From Adhaeribacter sp. (lineage in GTDB: Bacteria > Bacteroidota > Bacteroidia > Cytophagales > Hymenobacteraceae), in assembly GCA_028288395.1 (NCBI GenBank), contig JAQBNV010000627.1:1-17236 (forward strand): a DNA stretch of 17,236 bases. Direction: 5' to 3'. The notes under the pieces were generated by a model, which saw only the letters and a program-made list of their open reading frames with translations, was not told where the DNA came from and made no database searches. This document shows positions 15,613 through 17,236 of this stretch, one piece after another. Every line of letters starts with the position of its first letter. Within the stretch, counting starts at the first letter, position 1. The position numbers and the translations under genes are program-made.

Positions 15613-15674
15613 ATTTAATAAATAAAAAAGGAGGCTGTGTTTGATTACACAGCCTCCTTTTTTATTTATTAAAT
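15613..15674. terminator. Bidirectional terminator between convergent genes
   Basis: Perfect 28-bp arms (15613-15640 and 15647-15674) surround a 6-nt loop (TTGATT). The GC core GGAGGCTGTGT is flanked by an A6 tract on one side and a T6 tract on the other, so it reads as an intrinsic terminator on both strands. It sits between the last GH43 gene (plus) and the oxidoreductase (minus), whose stop codon lies at 15682. Confidence 0.92.
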
Positions 15675-15681
15675 ATTGAGT

Positions 15682-16332
15682 TTAGTAAGCGGCTGTAAAC
15701 CGCCGGCGGATATGTTGCGAATTTTCCAGTTCATCGACCAGGGCAATAGCAGTGTCTTCTACCGAGCAAATGCTTCTGCCATTGGCATCAAAAACCGGGT
15801 TTTCTAAATTAGTCCGGTAAGTGCCGGTGCGCGTGCCGGAGGTTCCCGGGTGCATTTCGATGGCGGGGCTAAAAAAGGTCCAGTCCAGTTCCTGCTCCTG
15901 TTTTAGAATATTCAGGTAATCGCGGGCGGCCGAAGCGCCGGTTTTGTATTCTGCTGGAAAGTGGGGCGTATCAATTAATTGGGTATCCTGGTCAACGTAC
16001 AAACTGCCGGCACCGCCTACCACAATTAATCTTTTTACGCCGGCCTTCTTAACACCCGCCTGAATGGCCTGCGAGCCAGCTAAAAATTCGTTGTACAGGT
16101 TGGGGTTGGTCCAGCCAGCGTTGTAAGCGCTGATTACGGCATCTGCACCTTTTGCCTGCTCGGCCACTTGTTCGGCCTGTAAAGCATCCGTAGCAACTAT
16201 TGTTACTTTTTCATTGGGCGTGGATACTTTCTCCGGATGACGCACCAGTACTTTTACTTCGTGGCCGCGGTTCGTTAATTCATTCAGGAGGGCAGAGCCT
16301 ACAAAGCCAGCGCCGATTAATGCTACTTTCAT
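15682..16332 (-). CDS. NAD(P)-binding oxidoreductase (YwnB-like, atypical SDR)
   Basis: This 216-residue cytoplasmic protein has a Rossmann fold. The dinucleotide-binding loop GAGFVGSA lies at residues 7-14, directly after the first strand (MKVALI), and VKVLVRHPEKV follows as the second strand and its basic turn. GADAVISAYN and KRLIVVGGAGSLYVD are typical of the NAD(P)H-binding (PF13460) branch that includes Bacillus YwnB. No classical YxxxK catalytic pair is obvious, although EYKTGASAARDYL may supply Tyr and Lys. The gene is preceded by an Rrf2-type regulator on the same strand, the same neighbour as in ywnA-ywnB. A CTGTAA-N9-TTACAG site about 50-70 nt upstream matches the one at the regulator's start. 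The substrate is unknown; a role in electrophile or redox stress is plausible. Confidence 0.87.
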   Translation of the reverse strand: MKVALIGAGFVGSALLNELTNRGHEVKVLVRHPEKVSTPNEKVTIVATDALQAEQVAEQAKGADAVISAYNAGWTNPNLYNEFLAGSQAIQAGVKKAGVKRLIVVGGAGSLYVDQDTQLIDTPHFPAEYKTGASAARDYLNILKQEQELDWTFFSPAIEMHPGTSGTRTGTYRTNLENPVFDANGRSICSVEDTAIALVDELENSQHIRRRFTAAY

Positions 16333-16383
16333 GTTTTTTAATTTAAGATTAGGGTTAATAAATTCTGAATATTTAGGTTTAAT

Positions 16384-16404
16384 CTGTAATAGACATTCTT
16401 ACAG
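16384..16404 (-). promoter_or_regulatory. Candidate Rrf2-family operator upstream of the oxidoreductase
   Basis: CTGTAA (16384-16389) and TTACAG (16399-16404) form a dyad with a 9-nt centre. The half-sites and spacing are identical to the palindrome at the regulator's own start. On the minus strand TTACTT lies at the same distance upstream (16409-16414), suggesting a matched -7 region. The site lies between the end of the regulator gene and the oxidoreductase start, so it would give the second gene its own regulated promoter. Confidence 0.65.
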
Positions 16405-16419
16405 TTATAAGTAAAAAAA

Positions 16420-16827
16420 TTAGCTGAACCGGTTGGTAAAATCCGCCAAGGTTTGTGATCCCAGTTGCTGGATTAAGGCTTCTTCGGCACTTGAATATAA
16501 ACTTTCGATATGGGTATTTATTTGCTTTCCGATCGGGCAAGCTGGGTTAGGGGTATTAGATCGGCCTAATAAAGTAGTCGGCCGGACAGCTTGGTAAATA
16601 TCCGAAAGCAGAATCTTAGTACTGGGTTTCGCCAGGGTACTTCCTCCGTTCTTGCCTTCCTTGCTCAGAATAAGCCCATGGTTTTGCAAGTTTCTAATTT
16701 CTTTGCGCACCAAAACCGGATTAATATTAATACTGCCGGCAATATACGCCGACGATAATAATTCCGGCTCCTGCTTAGCCAGTAAGGTAAGAATGTGTAG
16801 CGCCGTGGCAAATCGTCCGTTAGTCAT
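16420..16827 (-). CDS. Rrf2 family transcriptional regulator (YwnA-like)
   Basis: This 135-residue protein is a winged-helix Rrf2 regulator. The N-terminus (RFATALHILTLLAKQ) and the recognition region (LLSSAYIAGSININPVLVRKEIRNLQNHGLILSKEGKNGG) are characteristic, including the GKNGG wing. It has only one cysteine (C97, in PNPACPIG), not the three that hold an Fe-S cluster in IscR or NsrR, so an iron-sulphur sensor is unlikely. Redox sensing through one Cys or ligand binding is possible. It lies upstream of a YwnB-like oxidoreductase on the same strand, as in Bacillus. A perfect palindrome covers the region between its -7 box and its ATG, so autorepression is likely. Confidence 0.92.
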   Translation of the reverse strand: MTNGRFATALHILTLLAKQEPELLSSAYIAGSININPVLVRKEIRNLQNHGLILSKEGKNGGSTLAKPSTKILLSDIYQAVRPTTLLGRSNTPNPACPIGKQINTHIESLYSSAEEALIQQLGSQTLADFTNRFS

Positions 16828-16851
16828 ACTGTAATATTATTTATTACAGTA
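16827..16851 (-). promoter_or_regulatory. Perfect palindrome at the rrf2 start, probable operator
   Basis: TACTGTAATA (16827-16836) and TATTACAGTA (16842-16851) are perfect inverted 10-mers around a 5-nt centre. The palindrome overlaps the first base of the regulator's ATG and covers the expected transcription start, an ideal place for autorepression. The CTGTAA-N9-TTACAG core recurs upstream of the oxidoreductase. Confidence 0.78.
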
Positions 16852-16883
16852 CAAAGTAAGCCGGATTTAAGTTCAGAACCAAA
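16852..16883 (-). promoter_or_regulatory. Promoter of the rrf2-type regulator
   Basis: On the minus strand, TTTG (16883-16880) and TTACTTTG (16859-16852) are 20 nt apart. They match the Bacteroidota -33 TTTG and, with one mismatch, the -7 TAnnTTTG. The operator begins immediately downstream, which predicts a leader of only about 20 nt before the start codon. Confidence 0.6.
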
Positions 16884-17236
16884 GAAGGAGATAAATTTAT
16901 TAAATCAAATGCCTGTTTGTTGCCCTTTATTTTCTAAGGAAGAAAGAATTCAAACAGCACCGCGTAATGCTGTCGCTACTATTTGGAGTAAAGGCAAAAA
17001 AAATTAAACAGTGGAGTGGAAGATATAACCAATCTAAAATTGTTTCGGATACAGAACGAATAGTAATTTCGTGCCTTGCGCAACAAATATAGTTTGCCAT
17101 ACCGCCTTAAATATTCTGGGTTGCTGATTGTACTAAATCTGCTTCTCTCTTTTTGTAAAAATCCGAAAGCCGAAGGTTGGCCGTTCAGGTGAATCAGGAG
17201 GGAATACTGGAGGGGGTGTTAGGAGCGGGGGATCTG
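16884..17236. other. Right-edge stretch with no supported gene
   Basis: No open frame of useful length was seen. A short frame at 17094-17192 would encode a lipoprotein-like leader (hydrophobic LLIVLNLLLSFC) but begins with TTG and stops after 32 codons. Frames that are open at the window edge lack a start. A gene may begin just beyond the end. Confidence 0.45.
17040..17071 (+). promoter_or_regulatory. Weak promoter candidate reading towards the right edge
   Basis: TTG at 17040-17042 and TAATTTCG at 17064-17071 are 21 nt apart and resemble the -33/-7 pair with one mismatch in the -7 box. It would drive a gene starting near or beyond the window end. Base composition alone could produce this. 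Confidence 0.25.

Noticed and set aside
16827..16851. LexA/SOS-box resemblance of the palindrome (TACTGT...ACAGTA)
   Set aside because: The spacing is wrong: LexA-type boxes have CTGT-N8-ACAG, while here the gap is 13. The site is adjacent to an Rrf2 gene and is repeated upstream of its neighbour, which fits the local regulator better.

Overview
The window looks like a chromosomal stretch from a member of the Bacteroidota, plausibly a Cytophagales relative (Adhaeribacter- or Hymenobacter-like). This rests on a SusC/SusD pair, several Bacteroidota-style lipoproteins, promoter candidates of the -33 TTTG / -7 TAnnTTTG type, and little use of strong Shine-Dalgarno sites. The genus is inference. 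No rRNA, tRNA, CRISPR array, insertion sequence or phage gene was seen.

Layout. (1) At the left, on the minus strand, a creatininase-family amidohydrolase and a GNAT acetyltransferase sit 10 nt apart (241-1576). (2) After a 637-nt AT-rich divergent intergenic region come a SusC-type TonB-dependent transporter and its SusD-type lipoprotein partner (2214-6903), closed by a perfect 30-bp inverted repeat. (3) A 450-nt gap with no convincing gene precedes a two-gene secreted oxidative module. It holds a DUF1080 (3-keto-disaccharide hydrolase-like) protein and a PQQ-dependent sugar dehydrogenase-like beta-propeller fused to a c-type cytochrome (7456-11013), and it ends in tandem hairpins. (4) Three consecutive GH43 lipoproteins (11544-15562) follow, the last with a beta-xylosidase-type C-terminal domain, and a symmetric terminator lies after them. 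(5) On the minus strand, an NAD(P)-binding oxidoreductase and an Rrf2-family regulator (15682-16827) match the ywnB/ywnA arrangement known from Bacillus. Each carries its own copy of the same palindromic site, CTGTAA-N9-TTACAG.

How it may work. Blocks 2-4 read as a polysaccharide utilisation locus. GH43 lipoproteins would trim arabinose- or xylose-containing glycans at the cell surface or in the periplasm, and SusCD would import the products. The DUF1080/propeller-cytochrome pair suggests an added oxidative route, in which a sugar ring is oxidised to a keto-glycoside with electrons passed to cytochrome c, followed by cleavage of the oxidised glycoside. That coupling is inference. No dedicated PUL regulator lies in the window, and the SusC lacks an N-terminal STN domain, so control by a TonB-linked anti-sigma system is not suggested.

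Most worth checking are the oxidative module inside a GH43/SusCD locus, the self-contained Rrf2 regulon with two matched operators, and the alternating CTGAT/ATCAG dyads upstream of the GH43 operon.
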